Of a stretch of 64,000 nucleotides of DNA, positions 11,331 to 21,914 are shown piece by piece. How positions within the stretch are numbered: position 1 is the first letter of the stretch; each line of letters opens with the position of its first letter. Made by a program: the position numbers and the translations under genes. The notes below the pieces were generated by a model. That model had not been told where the DNA came from. It saw nothing but the letters and a program-made list of their open reading frames with translations, and ran no database searches. Source of the DNA: Liolophura sinensis (taxonomy: Eukaryota; Mollusca; Polyplacophora; Chitonida; Chitonidae); the NCBI RefSeq assembly GCF_032854445.1, contig NC_088298.1, positions 24,391,295-24,455,294 on the forward strand. Reading direction: 5' to 3'.

Positions 11331-11675
11331 TAACTCCGCTCTTTCACGTGTTCTTTTTAGAAAACAGAGATAAAGTTAAGACAGTAGATTGCGTCAGAAA
11401 GTTTCCATGTTGGATTTTTTTTTGCACAGCAAAAAAGGATCAAAACCCATACTGCCTTCATCTCCTTGCAATGCGCGCGAAAATGCCTATAGTGCTACAT
11501 CACTGTGATATGCCAAAGACACCGCACAGCAGGGACTGTCCCAACTAGTCAGACTATTCTGACTTCGGCCAAAAGACACTAAATCAGGTTCGCCCCTTTA
11601 CCCTGCTGTCTCCCTGAAGACGCCTATCTAAACACTTTCCGTTGTCATCTGTATAATTTTGAAATTATACAGTTT

Positions 11676-11929
11676 CACTCAAAAAACCATTCTGTTCATT
11701 TCAACAGAAAGTCTGTTGTCTGAGTGATGCTAGAATGTATTCTGTTCAATATCACAATATTCTGTCATATTCAACATATGCTGTTAGTATAATAGAATCT
11801 TTGTGTTGAATTAATAGAATATGTGTGTTATATTTAACAGAATAATCTGTTGTAATAGCAGAATACATTCTAACATTACTCAGACAACAGACTTTCTGTT
11901 ATAATAAACAGATTATTTTTTTTGAGTGT
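11676..11929. mobile_element. MITE family M, best-preserved copy (about 254 bp)
   Basis: Long terminal inverted repeats of about 75 bp: the left arm runs cactcaaaaaacc, tctgtt, aacagaaagtctgttgtctg, agtgatgctagaatgtattc; the right arm is its near-perfect reverse complement ending ttttttttgagtg. The interior is AT-rich with no coding capacity. Five other copies are in this window. A clear target-site duplication was not found. Confidence 0.85.
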
Positions 11930-12274
11930 AACACAGCATAAAATTCAAATGTTTTATGTAGGTATAGACAGAATATATACTGACGCTTTTCTATAAATTA
12001 AAAGACCCTTTCAATGTGATTGTTTCAAACTCAAGCCAGACAATTATTACATATAATTATCTATTATTATACATATGATTATTTGAACCTACTTACCACT
12101 AAATTATTTCTGCCTTTTACCTTTCATATTTACATGGTAGCATTTCCTTTAGACTATTTTTTCGATTTGATTATACAGCCATTACGCTTTTGCGAAGCGA
12201 TGTAATAAAATAATAGCAACTTATAATATTACGCGTTTATGACAATGAAAACTTTTCTGTATAGGACTGGTTTA

Positions 12275-12465
12275 GGAGTCTCGCAACTTTTGTTTACTAT
12301 CGGCATATGAATGTTGCAACTTTTGCTTACGATTGGTGTATGAATGTCGCAATGTTTTGTTTACTATCGGAGTATGAATGTCGCAATGTTTTGTTTATTA
12401 TCGGCGGATGAATGTCGCAACTATGTCGTGTACTATCGATTCGCGATTGTCGCAACTTTTTGTTT
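12275..12465. repeat. 34-35-bp tandem repeat, about 5.5 units
   Basis: Diverged units with the pattern tcgcaatgttttgtttacta followed by tcggagtatgaatg. It ends about 75 bp before the donor of the tentative EGF-like exon on the minus strand. Confidence 0.85.
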
Positions 12466-12539
12466 CCCAAGCTTTAATGATTGTGATGGGATCATTACTG
12501 TCGCAAATTCTTGAAGGGGTAAATTAAGAACTGTCTCAC

Positions 12540-12795
12540 CTGTCTCGGCACTGCGACATAGGCCGTGTACATCTGGGGGTGTAAGCGTGTCCACACACAT
12601 GCAGCTCGGCTCACCGCCTCGATCAAAGCACTCCGCTTCTCCACAGTCCAGGTAGTCACAGGTAAAATAGTCAGAGCTCGTGAAATCATCCTCAATAACC
12701 ATACTTTTACTTCCGCTTTGCCTCTTTACAGACGTTTTCTCGGCGTTATGAGTGATAGTTGTCAGAAATATAAGAACAACAGCTGCAAACGGTCC
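12540..12795 (-). CDS. Tentative exon: secretory signal plus Cys-rich EGF-like segment
   Basis: The minus strand holds one open frame with a hydrophobic stretch GPFAAVVLIFLTTITHNA, a basic KRQSGSK segment, an acidic MVIEDD start candidate at 12702, and a six-Cys pattern: C-x4-C-x4-C-x8-C-x-C, then a sixth Cys in HGLC. That fits an EGF-like module with a short first loop. The frame ends at a good donor, gacag|gtgag (exon edge 12540). No Met precedes the hydrophobic stretch in frame, so an upstream exon would have to supply it; the upstream edge (about 12795, after ctttaag) is a guess. The next exons were not found at lower coordinates. The gene is not recognised, and a chance frame remains possible. 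Confidence 0.38.
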
Positions 12796-13099
12796 AGGAA
12801 ACCCGGCCTTAAAGTGAAATGAAGTTGAAGTGGTGATGATTTCCTACTCTGACTGATGTTCAGACTGGCAAAAAATGGCCAAATGGTGAGGGCATGCAAT
12901 TGTGTATTGTCTATATATGAGTTCCGGAGAGTGTTGGAGGCGTGGGTGGGGGTAAAGCTGGCTGTTAAAGGTGTAGCTAAACAGCAGTGCAAAGCAAGCA
13001 GCGTCACAGCGCTAGCTCGCTCGAGGAGCTCTGAGCTTACCACCCCCGCTTTGCTGGCGGTAGCATCGAAAAATCAATATAATGCGATAGAGAGGACCA

Positions 13100-13340
13100 G
13101 CGTTTCAAGACTTCCAGCTACACTGTGCCGGTAGTCAACGCGATAACGACATTTACCGGCATCGCAGCGATGAGACTGTATATATAAGAAGCGCGCGGCA
13201 GATTTTTCTCTACAGACGACCATGTCGATTTCTGTGCGAGATTTTTCTGATCACGTGACCTCTCGCGGGAATTAGATAGCGTCCGTGACTCGCGCGAGGA
13301 CAGTGTTTTGTGATGAAGAACAAACAGAGAGCCGCTTAGC
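13100..13340. promoter_or_regulatory. CpG-rich segment with TATA box, candidate core promoter
   Basis: A local cluster of CpG dinucleotides in an otherwise CpG-poor window. It holds tatatataag at 13179-13188, gcgcgcgg just downstream, an ATG in fair context at 13222 opening only 17 codons, an E-box inside tcacgtgac (about 13252) and ctctcgcggga. It could drive a plus-strand transcript, or be the upstream region of the minus-strand exon at 12540-12795. Direction cannot be settled from sequence. Confidence 0.35.
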
Positions 13341-14867
13341 AGATAACGGCAAATCGCCGGATCGATTTCGGGTCCAATTCGATGAAAAAGTTTCCTTAAT
13401 TGAAAACTGAGTTATCACTGTCGTTACAGTGTTTATGGGCAATTGCTGTCTTGTACTCAAACCGATACAATGAAGTGGATACCCTAAAAAAAGGATGAGA
13501 GAGTAGATAGAATGGGAGGACAAACTCAAGAAAAAAGGCAATCAAAAAGGCACTTAACATTAGCTCGAGTACATTTTCCGCCTGCACTTGAATTATAACA
13601 ACCCATATGTCTTTCACAAAAATATTACTCCTGCAATTTCTTTTATTTAGTGATAGGCTGTAAGAACACACTTTTTTAGCTTGTATTTTGTGGGTGGACA
13701 GAGTGAGAATGTTGGGAACAAGCTAGAAGATATATTTGGCTATGGGAACACGGAAACTAAATATTTTTGTTTTGTTTGTGTTGATTTGTTTGTATTTAAA
13801 GGAGAAACTCTGTCATCGCCATATGAAGAAGTCCGGTTGTCCCAACACGGAGAAAAAAATATTTTCTATATTGTGTGTACGTATAAATTAATTGCAATTA
13901 GTTGCAATTGGGGCAAGTGATTTTACTCAGGCATAGTTTCTTTCGAAGGAAAATAATAAAAATCTGTTATTTATTTTACATCGATGCGACAGGCCAAAAA
14001 TTACCGGTAATTCTACAAACAGAGAGAGAAAAACAAGTGTCCTATTAGGATTGACATCATTGGTATGTTTGTTTCTTCTGAGGCTGTTTGTCATTTCCGT
14101 TCTTGCTTATGTGACGTCACTGTCGCGTGCAATGCAAACGTCAAAACCTCGGGCAACGCCAGAGACCGTCATTATGGGAGCTTTGCTTTGGGATATGTGG
14201 ACTCAGATCAAGGCAAGCAACATGATCCGGCCAACTGATTTAGAACGGAAAATGGCTAGCGGACAGGCGTTTTACCCACAGTATACAGTTAACATTTGTT
14301 AAGTCTAAGTACTACACTAACAACTGAAACAAAAATAATTAATTTGAAATAGTTATCAGTAGCAGTATACATACATCTTGTTTGTACATTAATTAACTAG
14401 CTATGTCCATACCATAATAAATAACCACTTTGTGGTAACCGAAGTTAATAAGATGGTCTGCGTTGACTTTTGATTCAGAGGTTTTTATATTAGCTTTAAT
14501 ATAAATAAAAAATAAATGAAACTAATTATCTGTGTTGGACTGAGAGGCAAAAGATAAAATTTCGTGGATATTAGTTGAAACTGGCATTTTACAGGCTACT
14601 AGTTTACGGCGAACTCCGTGCGACGGATAGGTAAAAACAGGATAATCGCCTTCAATACACAAAGATCAAACGTGACTCATTGATCGATTGATTTGTTCTG
14701 TTGAAAACACAGTTTTCAAGAATATTTCGCCTACAAGATGTCGGTCTTCGGTAATGCATATACAGGGGTGTCTAATATAAAAGGTGAAGTCAATATATAG
14801 GTACAGAACGATCCCACTGTATCACGTGACTTATCCAAAATGATAGACAACGGTTTTTGACATTGAT
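13341..14867. other. No gene recognised
   Basis: AT-rich; ORFs up to about 90 codons without splice support or recognisable motifs. Confidence 0.5.
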
Positions 14868-15195
14868 TTTACCAATCACTTATCTCAACGTAATCCTTTT
14901 TCTTTCATTCACAAAGCTCAACACCCTAATTTCACAAACGCCCTAGCACCCTAAGTTCACAAACGTCCCCAGCACCCTGTTCACAAACGCCAAGCACCCT
15001 GTTCAAAAACGTCCAGCACCCTAAGTTCACAAACGCCCCAGCACCCTTAGTTCACAAACTTTTTGTAAACTTTTTATCGGACGCCCTTGTTATAGAAAAT
15101 GTTGTCAAATTGTTGCTTAACATAACCAGTCACATGATATTACAAGTCTCTTTTACCCTTATCGATTAGAGTTCCAACTCCAAACCCAGTTTCGC
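14868..15195 (+). repeat. Dispersed repeat family D with internal 25-bp minisatellite
   Basis: The right part (acgcccttgttatagaaaat, ttgcttaacat, cagtcacatgat, tcttttacccttatcgatt, agagttccaactccaaac) matches diverged copies near 17400-17530 and 18430-18570. Only this copy carries, at about 14925-15056, six imperfect 25-27-bp units (gttcacaaacgccccagcac). Confidence 0.7.
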
Positions 15196-15307
15196 GGAGG
15201 AAATAAGGTGTGATAAGAAGTAGATAACTGAGGGCGACGCGAACGTAAACATTCTCAGTTACCTGATATATTTAATTTATTTATTTGATTGATGTTTTAA
15301 TATACCA

Positions 15308-15520
15308 TTCATGGGGTCTCCTTGGCCAAGGTAGTTAGCGTGCCAGCTCGGTGCAATGACCCAGGAGCCTCTCGCCAATGAGGTCGCAGTGAGTTCAAAC
15401 GTTGTAGGCCTGTCAAGGACCACTTATCATTATCAGCGGCCCCAAACAAGTGAGAGCGGGGGAATGTGCAAATTGTTTTTGCAAGGCTGGATTTGAACGC
15501 CCACATCCCGTCTGCGAGAG
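15308..15520 (+). mobile_element. SINE family A head fused to family C-like segment
   Basis: The first 95 bp carry the family A head (ggtagttagcgtgcc, gcaatgacccaggagcctct, gtgagttcaaac). After about 15402 the body is replaced by sequence resembling the 11203-11290 region, including a minus-strand B-box-like ggctggatttgaacgcccac. It is either a nested insertion or a chimera. Confidence 0.6.
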
Positions 15521-15568
15521 ATTGAAAGGAAAACATGCGTCTGGTTCAGTATTGTTATGTTGTATTTA

Positions 15569-15650
15569 TTTATTTGATTTGTGTTTTATGGCGTGAGCAC
15601 CCTAAACGACGGCGGACAACATAATGGTAGGATGAAACCAAGGAAAGCTT
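15569..15650 (-). mobile_element. SINE family A tail fragment
   Basis: The segments gtgttttatggcgt, acgacggcggacaacataat and ggtaggatgaaacc match the tail end of the full-length copy at 20840-21093. Confidence 0.7.
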
Positions 15651-16003
15651 GGGCTGTGCGCGCAGGCATAATCAACATCTTGTTCAATTTGGCCATTTCT
15701 TATTCATGCAATTTTACAGTGTATTTCGACAAATTGTGCATTTCTATCCATAGAAACAAGCTCTATATGGAAAAGATTTGAGCAAGAATCCCTTTCAATG
15801 TTAAAGAAACACTAACATTTGGTATATGTCAGTTGAAAGGCTTTTAAATACTGTCCTTAAAAATAGTTAGATTTACCTTTTTAGAATTTTTCAACCTAGT
15901 AAAATGCATGTGAAACTTTGGATTCAACGCTGGTTATTTATGACCTACTGGGACCAATGATGTCATATCATACCACATTAATTATTTATTCATTTCACTG
16001 GTG

Positions 16004-16190
16004 TTAAATACTGTGCGTTGGAATATTTCACTCATATGACGGGTCCATGGACCCGAAACATTCGTCCGTGACAAACCTCGTGGCCAAGAGCGAAAATAAC
16101 GAGTGCTGGATTCGAACACGCGATGTCAAGAGTAGCCAGTCGGTGCGTGGATCATCTAAGCCTGAAGGTCTCGAGTACTGCAGTCTCCCT
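16004..16190 (-). mobile_element. SINE with tRNA-like head, minus strand
   Basis: Tail-like start (gtgttaaatactgtgcg, gaatatttcactcatatgac) and a minus-strand B-box-like block at about 16110 (gctggattcgaacacgcgat). The body differs from family A. A 20-bp G-rich run follows at 16322-16342. Confidence 0.6.
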
Positions 16191-16921
16191 GTACTAGACT
16201 AGGCGTTGATCTGTTGGGTTTCCCGGCCCATATACATTTGTTTATGGGTGGACTATCTTATTAACACCTTTGCCATGTTAACTGATAGTCACACAGTAAA
16301 ACGCTCCAGGAATAGAATGTTGGGGGGGGGGGGGGGGAGGGGGCGTAGGATTCAGGAGAGGTCAAGTGTTCAGCGAGTTCTTTTCGTTAAAGCCTGTAGT
16401 GTTTGTTATTGCTCAGAATATTGTGATTATTGTTTTAGGGAAATGCTTCTCGTGTTTTTTTTCTGGAAATCGCTGCACCTGAATGGAGTTTTGCAGTAAA
16501 ATTCTTCTTGATGTTATCCTTAAGGGTGTTCAAGTCTGTTCTTTTAGGGTCAATTAGTTTGGCGCCCATATTGGGTTTCCAGTAAAAGCATTTAGATATG
16601 TTCTCAAGAGCCAATGAACACATCATTCAGAAACCCGATGTGAACGTAAAGCAATACGAGTTATATAAAGTTTGAAGAAGACATTAAAATCCATTAAAAA
16701 CTGTAAATTCGCTAATGCCTGTCGTCATGTCACTTTTGAGTTTTGATATAACTTTGATGTATTCCGGTATACTTCGGGATGGTGATTCCGAAACCGTATT
16801 CCGAGATATAGTCCAAAACTTGGATATATGCTATTCGTTTTACGTCGTACTTTAACAGTTTTACAGTCTTATGACAATGAGGAGTCATTGGGAGTGTGTA
16901 CATATAAGGTGTCTCCCTGTG

Positions 16922-17036
16922 GCGGGGCGAGTCCATGCATGCCACCAATGTGCTACCGCCACTGAAGTATCATGCCGAAGACACCAGACATGATACCCCA
17001 CCAAGTCACATTATACTATCACCGGGCCAACCGAGG
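16922..17036 (-). repeat. Inverted copy of the 6772-6884 repeat
   Basis: The reverse complement shares gtataatgtgactt-gtgggg and gtcttcggcatgatacttca, then gtggcggtagcac, with 6772-6884. The two copies lie 10 kb apart in opposite orientation. Confidence 0.75.
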
Positions 17037-17223
17037 CAGAAACAAAGTCTTTTGGAAAGATCACCGAATTTTAACCCAAGTTACTCACTTTTAGTTTGAA
17101 ACCGATTTGTGCTTCAATTAACAGATTAGTTCTCACGAGAAGTGTTTAATTATGGGTGAGAGCAAGCAGACAGCAATGCTGGAGTTTTCGAGTTGGAACT
17201 CCTTTGTGGTTTAAGGTAAAAAC

Positions 17224-17532
17224 AGTCCATTCATATCATGTGACTTGTTAGACAACCCTACTGACATTAATTTACCGATCACCTGTCTCGCTTTGTTCCA
17301 GAGCCACAAATGACACATATTTCTTTTAGGAACTTTTCATGTTCACAACTCCTCAATTTTGTCCATTTTTCGTCAAGTCTAAATTACTTTTTGTGATACT
17401 TTTTTCAAACGCCCAGGTTACAGAAAATCTCCAGCATTTTGACAGATCACATGATCCAGTAGTACCTTTTCTACCTTTATCGATGAAAGAGTTCCAACTC
17501 GAAACTTCCCTAATAAAGGTGCTGTGTAGCTT
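17224..17532 (+). repeat. Dispersed repeat family D, second copy
   Basis: Shares aaacgcccaggttacagaaa, cagatcacatgat, accttttctacctttatcga and agagttccaactcgaaac with 14868-15195, in the same orientation. Confidence 0.65.
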
Positions 17533-18394
17533 AACGTATCAGCACTGTTGTGTTGGTTAACGATTGTTACAAGCATTGTTATGTTTGAAAATGCTCTGTA
17601 CTGAAGCAAAAGGAGAAAAACATGTGTGAAGACGGTTTGTATGCAGAGGATCAGCAGACAGAAAGTTTGCAAATTTTTTTAAAATCGGTCAAAAACTGTG
17701 GAAGTTCTTCGTCGAATTGAAACATTTTCGCTTCGCCATGGCCCAAGAAAAGGTTGACATGGGACAATGTTACGTATTTGGCTTACTCCAAGATCAAATT
17801 TAGGACTCTGGGGATGTGATGTTGTTGTTCAAAGATAGCTGGTTTTTGTAGAGCTGCAATATTCTGGCTGCAAATAGAACCATATCACTACAAATCATAG
17901 TTTTGTAACAAAATGGGCTTACATGAGACACCTGGCTTTTATTTCTTAATATGGAGTTTATGATGTGGCCTAACAATGTAAGCTTTCTTCTTCGGGCGTA
18001 AAATTGGCATTTAGCTAGTTTTTTGTAAGGCCGGAATTCTAAAAGTGCAAAAATGTTCAGTTCTTCAATTTTCCCCGTCGTTCTTGTCGGATATATGAAC
18101 AGTTCCAGTCAAAACGCAACCGAGATACATATTTTGTTATCGACAACTGATATTCTAGCAAAGTAAACGATCTGAATACTGCTTTTACTTAGTCACCTAG
18201 AACATACCTTGCGTCTTTCCAGCATCATTTAAAACTCTTGACTGCTTCCCTTTCCATGATTCCGTCCTGTTTTCGTACTTTGTATGCTTTCTTCGTTCTT
18301 TGGAAGTTTGTATGATACGTCGACTATTGCGACTATATGCGACTATTGACCGGGAACGTCCTTATTGTTTGACGGCTGGTAAACGAATGTCCGT
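17533..18394. other. No gene recognised
   Basis: No supported exon. The segment from about 18255 (atgattccgtcct, ttcgta) resembles 18917-18960, so part of it is repetitive. Confidence 0.45.
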
Positions 18395-18580
18395 TTTGAC
18401 ATACTCTACACCAAATTTCTACATTAAATTGTCAAAATTTTTTCAAACGCCAGTATTTAAGTAAATGTGATAAAAAATATTGCTTAACATTTTTGACAGG
18501 CCGCATGATACAGGAGGGTTTGTTTTACCTTAAACGGTAACAGAGTTCGATTTCTAAACTACCCAATAAATTGCTAGTAT
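18395..18580 (+). repeat. Dispersed repeat family D, third and most diverged copy
   Basis: Retains ttttttcaaacgcc, aaaatattgcttaacat, ttttaccttaaacgg and aacagagttcgatttctaaa in the order seen in the other two copies. Confidence 0.5.
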
Positions 18581-19121
18581 TTATCCAACATAAGCAACAT
18601 ACGAACTAAGACAACAAGCTTCAAAGTTGCGATGGATCAGTAGTACTGTTGTTACTGTCTCGTTCGCTTTATGTCTATAGCAGTCGGTAGGATAATTAGT
18701 ATTTCATCCCCTCATTCAACTAACAACTATCTAGCAGCAGTTTAATAATAATTATAAAAGGACGCGTATCTTACAATTCCAGCTGATTTTTTCTTGTTTT
18801 CTTTCTCTGTTTTTTTGTTGTTATTCATAACTACGGCGAATAAAACACCAATGAAGTAATAAATACACTGTTCGGCATCCCACTGATTGGGATATGTCGG
18901 TGTATTCTTTTTAATGATTCCGTCCTAAATTCGTATTTTATATACTTTATTAGTTCATGGGTGGTTTGTGTTGATCGCCGTTTTGGGAATTGGTCTTGCA
19001 ATTGGTTAACAGTTGGTATATGAACGTCTGTTACGACACATGGATCCAGTCCATTGGAACATGTACAAATGTATGCCGTTGGTTAGCACCTAACGTACCA
19101 CCTTTCTTCCTTGATCCTGTT
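18581..19121. other. No gene recognised
   Basis: Short ORFs; one block near 18917-19030 is related to 18255-18400 and to 3855-3885, so old repeats are present. Confidence 0.45.
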
Positions 19122-19296
19122 AGAATACTCAAGAATATTGCAGCCAGCATTGTGGTGGGCGGAAACTGAACAGAGCCCACGGGGAATAGAACGCAGTGAT
19201 GTAGGCTGAGAGCAGATGCACCTTATCAATTCGCTGGCTTGCTCAACACTCGGCCACGGAGGCCCCTCGTCGTAGCTCATCATCAACCAATTTACT
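19122..19296 (-). mobile_element. SINE family A, internally rearranged
   Basis: Tail block (atactcaagaatattgcagc, cagcattgtggtgggcggaa) and terminal head block (actcggccacggaggcccct) flank a foreign middle (aacgcagtgatgtaggctga, gcagatgcacctt) that recurs at 19605-19650. Confidence 0.6.
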
Positions 19297-19947
19297 AATG
19301 TCGCATGTACAAGATCATGGTATTTATTGTTGGCTGGTATATGCATTGCAGTGTACAGAGGCAGAAGCTGCAAACTGCTTGTCAGGACATCTTGGAAGAC
19401 GCAAAACTGCAGGCAGTTCTAGTTACCATTAATCTCTTCTACCTGTCAGCGAATGTCTTCAAGAAGACCAACGTCTTAATTAGCTTCTAGTCCCGCGCAC
19501 GTGCTCTGTCTGGAGTCAGATTATCTTTCATTAGCTGGTCGCGCAAACTGTCTCTTTCGCCTCGTCGCTGTTATTTTGACCATATGTGGCGTGATGATCC
19601 CCGACCGGGAATGGAACGTAGTGATAGGCTAAGATCAGACGCACCTTGTGAATTCCCAAAGGGCTTCTGGGGGCGCTAAGAATGAAATGGCACCTGACAC
19701 AGGCTTGAAAAAAAAAGCTTACATTTTTTTTTACATCGAATACTCTCGTGTAGTCAACGGAAAGGCAGGTTTTTGAAATTAATAAATAGGAAATCACTCA
19801 TTTTTTTCGACAGATCAAACAATATTTCAAGCAAACCAAAAGCATTCCGAAAATTCCACAAATTGTGTGTATTAAGTCATATAACGTTGCCCCGAATTTC
19901 TATGGCATTTATTTATTTGTTTATTTATTTATTTATTTATTGATATT

Positions 19948-20060
19948 TTATTAGGTTCCCTCGTGCTCTGCCCGGTATGCCCCCACCACAATGCTGGCTG
20001 CCTTCGTATGAGGGAAATACTCTTCTCTACGGTGTAAATCATCAAATGTATTTACATTTT
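19948..20060 (+). mobile_element. SINE family A tail fragment
   Basis: The segments gtgctctgcccggtatgc, accacaatgctggctgcctt and gggaaatactcttctctacg match the family tail on the plus strand. A (TTTA)n stretch precedes it at 19908-19945. Confidence 0.7.
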
Positions 20061-20075
20061 ACGCCGCCCTGATGA

Positions 20076-20250
20076 ATTTTTCACAGGGAAAGGCAAGTAA
20101 GCCGCCCCACCCGAGCCATTATACTGATACGGGTCAACCAGTCTTTGCACTATCCCCTTAATGCTGAACGCCAAGCAAAGAATATACAACTTCCTCGTTT
20201 AAGGTCTTATGTGTGACCCGACCCAGGATTGTTCCTGGATCTACCTTGTT
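20076..20250 (-). mobile_element. SINE family B, second copy
   Basis: Close to 1020-1218: gcaagtaagccgccccaccc, atacgggtcaacca, gcactatccccttaatgc, cttatgtgtgacccgaccca, ggattgttcctggatctacc. The tRNA-like head is truncated at the right end. Confidence 0.75.
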
Positions 20251-20839
20251 TACAAATCTTTTCTATTACCTTATCCTGTTGATAAGGTAAGTTGAAAACA
20301 ACCTATTCGTCTCTTGGAATGTCTTATAAGTAAAGATTTTCCTGTTGAGCATGCGCGCCTTCGACCTCTTTTGCAAAGGTCGATCGGACATTCTCGTAAG
20401 AAAGGTGTCATCCCAGTAAATCCCGTTGCTATCATTCTGAGATTCCGAAATGCGAGAAAATCCAACCCCAGGGTTTAGTTTAAGTTCAAACTAATGCACC
20501 CCCACTCACAGGCTTTCGGTTATTGACACATCATTAATTTTTTACGTGCCTCCTGAGAGATCTCGTCAAATCACACGAGACAAGGATTAGGCCAGGAAGA
20601 CGCAAATTAAAGGATGATCCCGCATTTACCGTGTAACTCACGTATTCCGCGTGGGGGAGTGCAGTAAATCCGGTGTGAAACAAGAGGCGTGTTGTCCACA
20701 GCATGCAGAACCCACGCGGTCTACACTGGACTGTCACATATTCAAAGGTAACTAACAATAAAGTTAACAACAATTACAGCTTTTGGGTTCTGGAGACAGC
20801 ATGTATATATGTATGGGGTTTTTTTGTTTTTTTTGGTGT

Positions 20840-21093
20840 TTTGATTGGTGTTTTACGCCGTACTCAAGAATATTTCACTTATACGACGGCGGCCAGCATT
20901 ATGGTGGGTGGAAACCGGGCAGAGCCCGAAGGAAACCCACGACCATCCGCAGGTTGCTGGCAGACCTTCCCACTTACGGCCGGAGAGGAAGCCAGCATGA
21001 GCTGGACTTGAACTCACAGCGACCGCATTGGTGAGAGGCTCCTGGGTCATTGCGCTGCGCTAGCGCGCTAACCGACTGAGCCACGGAGGCCCC
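20840..21093 (-). mobile_element. SINE family A, full-length reference copy
   Basis: On the minus strand, from 21093 downward: tRNA-like head with A-box region gtggctcagtcggttagcgc and B-box gtgagttcaagtcc, then a body (agctcatgctggcttcctct, gtgggtttcc, gggctctgcccggtttcc) and a conserved tail (cataatgctggccgccgtcg, tataagtgaaatattcttga, gtacggcgtaaaacaccaat). This is the best copy in the window and the reference for the others. The tRNA identity of the head was not determined. Confidence 0.9.
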
Positions 21094-21262
21094 TGTATGT
21101 ATGTATGTATGTATGTATGTATGTATGTATGTATGTATGTATGTATGCATGCATGCATGTATTCATGTATGCATGTATGTATGTATGTGTATGCGTGTAT
21201 GCGAGTATGTATGCACGTGTATATGTATGTATGTGTGTGTATGTATGTCTGTATGTATGGAT
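21094..21262. repeat. (TATG)n microsatellite with variant units
   Basis: Pure TATG, then a mix of TGCA, TGTG and TACG variants. The repeated-tetranucleotide ORFs on both strands are artefacts. The duplicated copy is at 21535-21708. Confidence 0.95.
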
Positions 21263-21305
21263 GGGGGAATGCCTGTATGATTCCTTGAAATCTGGTAACT
21301 ATTTC

Positions 21306-21411
21306 ACTCAAAAAATTAATCTGTTGACTTTAACAGAAAGTCTGTTATCTGGGTGAGGCTAGAACGTATTCCGCTATTATAACACAATATAGTGTCATTT
21401 TCAACATAATA
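21306..21411. mobile_element. MITE family M, left half only
   Basis: Starts cactcaaaaaattaatctgt and contains aacagaaagtctgttatctg. It is truncated at the tandem-duplication junction. Confidence 0.85.
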
Positions 21412-21534
21412 CACTTACGGCCGGAGAGGAAGCCAGCATGAGCTGGACTTGAACTCACAGCGACCGCATTGGTGAGAGGCTCCTGGGTCATTGCGCTGCG
21501 CTAGCGCGCTAACCGACTGAGCCACGGAGGCCCC
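21412..21534 (-). mobile_element. SINE family A head half, duplicated
   Basis: Identical to 20971-21093 and created by the 441/445-bp duplication rather than by a separate insertion. Confidence 0.9.
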
Positions 21535-21750
21535 TGTATGTATGTATGTATGTATGTATGTATGTATGTATGTATGTATGTATGTATGTATGCATGCATG
21601 CATGTATTCATGTATGCATGTATGTATGTATGTGTATGCGTGTATGCGAGTATGTATGCACGTGTATATGTATGTATGTGTGTGTATGTATGTCTGTATG
21701 TATGGATGGGGGAATGCCTGTATGATTCCTTGAAATCTGGTAACTATTTC

Positions 21751-21914
21751 ACTCAAAAAATTAATCTGTTGACTTTAACAGAAAGTCTGTTATCTGGGTG
21801 ATGCTAGAACGTATTCCGCTATTATAACACAATATAGTGTCATTTTCAACATAATATCCTGTTATTCTAATAGAATGGCTATGTTAAATTAATAAGAATA
21901 CGTGTGTTCCTCCG
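21751..21914. mobile_element. MITE family M, right end missing
   Basis: Same left arm as at 21306, continuing through the interior (tcctgttattctaatagaat, ttaataagaatacgtgtgtt) and then stopping before the right inverted repeat. Confidence 0.8.

Larger units (their letters stand above)
20971..21856. repeat. Recent tandem segmental duplication, 441 bp and 445 bp
   Basis: 20971-21411 and 21412-21856 are the same unit: the head half of a SINE, a TATG microsatellite and the left half of a MITE. They differ by one extra TATG unit (4 bp) in the second copy and one substitution inside the MITE arm (gaggctag against gatgctag). The junction at 21411/21412 jumps from inside the MITE to inside the SINE. 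It is either a very young duplication or an assembly duplication of two alleles. Confidence 0.93.
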
